From: Gammaproteobacteria bacterium
GTDB taxonomy: Bacteria > Pseudomonadota > Gammaproteobacteria > UBA6429 > Thiohalophilaceae
Length of the DNA stretch: 60,332 nt
Reading direction: 5' to 3'
Assembly (NCBI GenBank): GCA_016194635.1
Contig: JACQBC010000022.1
Location: forward strand, 1 to 60,332
Below the pieces are notes generated by a model. It saw only the letters and a program-made list of their open reading frames with translations. It was not told the DNA's origin and did no database searches. Below are positions 57,515 through 60,332 of the stretch, in pieces. Positions within the stretch are counted from its first letter, which is position 1; each line of letters opens with the position of its first letter. Made by a program: the position numbers and the translations under genes.

Positions 57515-58990
57515 ATGAAAACCTTTCCAGGCGTTATCACTGCCCTCACCCTGCTGGCTGTCATTGACCTCACCGGTATTCCACTGGTGATGGCGGATTC
57601 GCCCTTACCGGATATAGGCCAAAGCGGTGCCAGCCTGCTAACCCCCGCGGAAGAACGCCGTACGGGTGAGGCCGTGGTCCGCAATATCCGTCAGGCCGGC
57701 GGTATTATTGAGGATCCGCAATTAACCGACTATATCAATTACCTCGGCGCCCAATTATTACCCTACGCGGATAACCCGGATCAAAATCGCTTCCAATTTT
57801 TCATTGTAGACGACAATAGCATTAACGCCTTTGCCCTGCCGGGCGGATTTATCGGGGTCAATTATGGGCTGATCCTGGCTTCGGAGTCTGAAAGCGAGCT
57901 CGCCTCGGTCATTGCCCACGAAATTGCCCACGTAACCCAACGACATTATGCCCGTGCCTACGAGCATGCCAGCAATACCCAGCTGCCGGTATTGGCCGCC
58001 CTGATTGCGGCGATTATCTTGGGCAGCAAGGGTAATGAATTAGGCCAAGCCGCGGTCACCAGCGCCGCGGCCGGTACCCTGCAACAGCAAATTAATTTTA
58101 CTCGGCATAATGAAGAAGAAGCCGATCGCATTGGGATTCAGCTGCTGGCTAAGGCGGGTTTCGACGCCACGGCGATGGCAGGTTTTTTTGATAAGCTCGA
58201 TAAGCAATCCCGCCTGCAAGGGGAAAATGTCCCCAATTTTCTGCGCAGCCACCCGGTCAATACCCAACGGATCACCGACGCCCAGAGCCGTGCCGCCCAA
58301 TATCCTAAGGCCAAGCCCCGCGATACGCTTTCCTACCAACTAATGCGACAACGCCTGTTAGCGCTGACCGCCAGTAACCCCGAAACCGTATTGGCCCAGT
58401 GTGACAAAGAGTTGAACAGTGAAAAAAATCCCGTCTTAAGCCAACCTAGCCGGTATGGAGAGGCCCTGCTGCTGATCCGATTAAAGAAATACGCCCAGGC
58501 CGAAAATGAAATACATCGGCTCTTGAACCTCCAGCCACAGCGTATTGCCTACCTGCTGGCCGATGCGGAGATCTTGGCCAAGAATAATCGCCTGCCCGAG
58601 GCTTTGAACTTCTATGAATCAATCCTGAAACTCTATCCCACCAATGCGGCGATTATCCACGACTATGTAGCGGCTTTACTGCGCGCCCAACGGGCGGATA
58701 CCGCAAAAAATGTGTTAACCCAGTATATGAAAACCAACGTGCCCGAACCGGAGTTTTTTCAATACCTTGCCCAGGCGGAGTCCATGCTCAACAATCCCGC
58801 CAGCTCTCACGAAGCCTTGGCGGAATATTACTATGCGACCGGGCAATACCATCAATCGTTGGATCAAATCCAGCTCGCCTTAAAACTTCCTCGCTTGGAT
58901 TTTTATACCGCCTCTAGACTTGAAGCACGCGCACAACTAATAAAACAAGAAATCCCCGCATCAAATCCTAGCACTGCAACGCAAAATTAA
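57515..58990 (+). CDS. bepA: periplasmic M48 metallopeptidase, BepA-like
   Basis: BepA is a chaperone-protease that helps LptD and BamA assembly and degrades misfolded outer membrane proteins. The 491-residue precursor has a signal peptide (to about ADS, residue 29), the M48 zinc site HEIAH (H135, E136, H139; third ligand near E200 in NEEEADRIG) and C-terminal tetratricopeptide repeats. The ATG at 57515 is preferred to the GTG two codons earlier. It is transcribed divergently from tusA across 243 AT-rich bases. Confidence 0.93.
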   Translation: MKTFPGVITALTLLAVIDLTGIPLVMADSPLPDIGQSGASLLTPAEERRTGEAVVRNIRQAGGIIEDPQLTDYINYLGAQLLPYADNPDQNRFQFFIVDDNSINAFALPGGFIGVNYGLILASESESELASVIAHEIAHVTQRHYARAYEHASNTQLPVLAALIAAIILGSKGNELGQAAVTSAAAGTLQQQINFTRHNEEEADRIGIQLLAKAGFDATAMAGFFDKLDKQSRLQGENVPNFLRSHPVNTQRITDAQSRAAQYPKAKPRDTLSYQLMRQRLLALTASNPETVLAQCDKELNSEKNPVLSQPSRYGEALLLIRLKKYAQAENEIHRLLNLQPQRIAYLLADAEILAKNNRLPEALNFYESILKLYPTNAAIIHDYVAALLRAQRADTAKNVLTQYMKTNVPEPEFFQYLAQAESMLNNPASSHEALAEYYYATGQYHQSLDQIQLALKLPRLDFYTASRLEARAQLIKQEIPASNPSTATQN

Positions 58991-58993
58991 ATA

Positions 58994-59020
58994 TCAGAAT
59001 TTTCTAATATTCAATTCTGA
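58994..59020 (+). terminator. possible weak terminator after bepA
   Basis: TCAGAATT (58994-59001) pairs with AATTCTGA (59013-59020) around an 11-base loop and is followed by ATTTTAA. The stem is AT-rich and the U-run short, so termination would be inefficient; it may instead be an operator. Confidence 0.35.
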
Positions 59021-59168
59021 ATTTTAACTTGCGGATTAAACCCAGTAAGGTATCCTTGACGTAGGTTGTGGCATGCTTGGCATTGTCATAATCATAATAC
59101 TGGTGTTCCCTGATATCTTTCGGGGTGGTCCCGTGGTAAAAATACTTAAATTCACTTAGGAGGAGAAT

Positions 59169-59555
59169 ATGCGGAAAACCGCAAAGTTCATAACGGCTGC
59201 GAGTGCTGCGGCGTTATTGCTAGGTTCATTGTCCCTCGTGAACACTGCTACTGCGGCCGACAATACCCAGGCCGATGATCCCATCACCCGTGGTAAAGCC
59301 GTAGCGGAGGACCGCGCTAAAGGGAATTGCTTCTCATGCCATGCATACGAAGGCGCAAATTTACCTGGAAATATCGGCCCGATGTTGGGTGGTTGGCTCA
59401 AACAGAAATACAAAGACAAAGCGGCATTACGCGCCCAAATCTGGGACGCTACTAAAGCAAATCCAAATAGCCTGATGCCACCTTTCGGACGCCATCAATT
59501 ACTCTCTGAAAAAGAAATTGATGATGTAACAGAATGGGTGTGGTCAATGAAATAA
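59169..59555 (+). CDS. soxX: sulfur oxidation c-type cytochrome SoxX
   Basis: SoxX pairs with SoxA in the periplasm to attach thiosulfate to SoxY. The 128-residue precursor has a signal peptide (to about TAA, residue 30). One haem motif CFSCH (C54, C57, H58) and the distal methionine in NSLMPPFG (M103) follow. The ending DVTEWVWSMK is typical of SoxX. The ATG follows AGGAGGAG. soxY and soxZ come next; soxA and soxB would lie beyond the window. The SoxK-like gene at 4905 could make its SoxXA-binding partner. Confidence 0.94.
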   Translation: MRKTAKFITAASAAALLLGSLSLVNTATAADNTQADDPITRGKAVAEDRAKGNCFSCHAYEGANLPGNIGPMLGGWLKQKYKDKAALRAQIWDATKANPNSLMPPFGRHQLLSEKEIDDVTEWVWSMK

Positions 59556-59575
59556 TCTTTAAGAGGAATCCTTTC

Positions 59576-59975
59576 ATGCAACGACGTAATTTTCTAAAGA
59601 GCGGCCTGGCCGGTGGAACGGTAGCGGTAGCGGTAGGGGCGGGGTTATTGAGCCCGCGCGGTGTGCTGGGGGCGTGGCCCAGCGCGGCGTTTGACGCCAA
59701 GAATCAAGGCGCCGGACATTGCCGAGAATGGGGCGGTTGTGCCGGTATCGGTGAGCACCAAGATTGCTGGGGCCAGCGGGATTGCGCTGCTGGTATCGAC
59801 CAACAACACCCCTTTAGCGGCCGATTTCAGCTTAGGCAGTGGCACCAAGGGGTTTGTGTCGACCCGTTTGAAGATGGGCAAGACGGCGGACGTGATTGCG
59901 ATCGTCAAGGCCGGGGACAAGATGTACACCAGCAAGAAGAACGTGAAGGTCACCATCGGTGGCTGTGGCGGTTAA
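59576..59975 (+). pseudogene. soxY: soxY with internal deletion and frameshift
   Basis: SoxY is the carrier protein that binds sulfur intermediates on its C-terminal GGCGG cysteine. The first part is intact: Tat-type signal MQRRNFLKSGLAGG ... and mature start AWPSAAFDAK. The frame then changes: IKAPDIAENGAVVPV and onward to KVTIGGCGG are in the +1 frame. Between FDAK and IKAPDIAENG intact SoxY proteins have roughly 20 more residues, which are missing here. So about 60-70 bp, not a multiple of three, have been lost near 59703. Read in the first frame, the message would run on through soxZ in the wrong protein. Either a real mutation or an assembly error. Confidence 0.88.
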
Positions 59976-59989
59976 GCGGAGGATTCACA

Positions 59990-60304
59990 ATGGCAGATTC
60001 AATACGTATTAAAGCAAAGGCCGCGGGTGCGGAGACCGAGGTTAAGGCGCTCATCACCCACCCGATGGAAACCGGGCAACGCAAGGACAAGAAAACCGGG
60101 GAGCTGATCCCGGCGCATTTTATCCAAGAGTTGGTGGCCAAGCTCAATGGCAAAGAGGTGCTCAGTGCCCATTGGGGCGCGGCGATCTCGAAAAACCCCT
60201 ACGTTTCGTTTGTCATCACCGGTGCCAAAGTCGGTGACAGCATCGAAATGTCCTGGCTGGACAACAAAGGTGAAAAAGACTCGGCTACGGCCAAGGTGGA
60301 ATAA
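59990..60304 (+). CDS. soxZ: thiosulfate oxidation carrier complex protein SoxZ
   Basis: SoxZ forms the SoxYZ heterodimer that carries the sulfur substrate. The 104-residue Ig-like protein has ADSIRIKAKAAGAETEVKAL, HPMETGQRKDKKTGE and PAHFIQELVAKLNGKEV, all typical. The ATG at 59990 follows GCGGAGGA and lies 14 bp after the soxY stop. It is intact, unlike its partner gene. Confidence 0.95.
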   Translation: MADSIRIKAKAAGAETEVKALITHPMETGQRKDKKTGELIPAHFIQELVAKLNGKEVLSAHWGAAISKNPYVSFVITGAKVGDSIEMSWLDNKGEKDSATAKVE

Positions 60305-60332
60305 TTTTAAAGTAACGTTATGGGGACAGGGG

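Noticed and set aside
59534-60304. A 256-residue open frame spanning soxY start and soxZ
   Set aside because: The middle third (for example GHCREWGGCAGIGEHQDC) is out of frame with conserved SoxY sequence, and SoxZ has its own start and ribosome site at 59990. The frame is produced by the soxY lesion.

Overview
The window looks like a chromosomal stretch of a free-living, sulfur-oxidising gammaproteobacterium. The evidence is the gammaproteobacterial gene order (the isc operon running into ndk-rlmN-pilW-rodZ-yfgM-bamB-der, queA-tgt-yajC-secD-secF, and the nrdR-ribD-ribE-ribBA-ribH-nusB-thiL-pgpA block), together with soxX, a broken soxY and soxZ at the right edge, a tusA gene and a SoxXA-binding-protein-like lipoprotein. 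I cannot name a genus from the sequence alone. There are no rRNA genes, CRISPR arrays or prophage. Two tRNA genes are present: Leu-CAA and Glu-CTC.

Layout. 1-1.5 kb: an IS3-family element, cut by the left window edge, which has landed in a hipB-like antitoxin gene and left only its 3' end. 1.6-4.7 kb: guaB-guaA for GMP synthesis. 4.9-7.6 kb: a SoxK-like lipoprotein, xseA and an M23 peptidase. 7.6-20 kb: one long leftward block from iscR to der covering Fe-S assembly, rRNA/tRNA methylation, nucleotide kinase, pilus/shape factors, Sec/BAM accessory proteins and the Der GTPase. A near-consensus IscR box overlaps the iscR promoter. 20-23.3 kb: cysE, trmJ, suhB and two unrecognised small genes. 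23.3-28.7 kb: queuosine insertion genes and SecDF-YajC. 28.8-32 kb: the main accessory island, with tRNA-Leu, a c-di-GMP-I (GEMM) riboswitch, a tiny lipoprotein gene and a 764-residue secreted protein, closed by a terminator. 32-41.3 kb: pgi, ppc, the pantothenate genes, a deoxynucleoside kinase, folK and pcnB. 41.4-44.1 kb: tRNA-Glu and a rubrerythrin / CCG-domain Fe-S protein / DUF3501 cluster whose promoter is bracketed by two copies of a 12-bp operator-like repeat. 44.2-49.7 kb: xseB-ispA-dxs, queD-folE2, a retropepsin-like protease and a small exported protein. 49.7-57.3 kb: the pgpA-to-glyA block and tusA. 57.5-60.3 kb: bepA and soxX-soxY-soxZ, with soxY carrying an internal deletion and frameshift.

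How it fits together. Most of the window is housekeeping: purine, riboflavin, CoA, folate and isoprenoid synthesis, queuosine tRNA modification, Fe-S assembly and envelope biogenesis. The specialised parts are sulfur oxidation (SoxXYZ carrier and cytochrome, TusA, the SoxK-like protein), a probable peroxide or oxygen defence cluster (rubrerythrin plus Fe-S protein), and a c-di-GMP-controlled surface or secreted protein. The riboswitch-controlled island and the operator-flanked rubrerythrin promoter are the places most likely to hold undescribed biology. The soxY lesion matters for whether this strain or assembly can run the Sox pathway.
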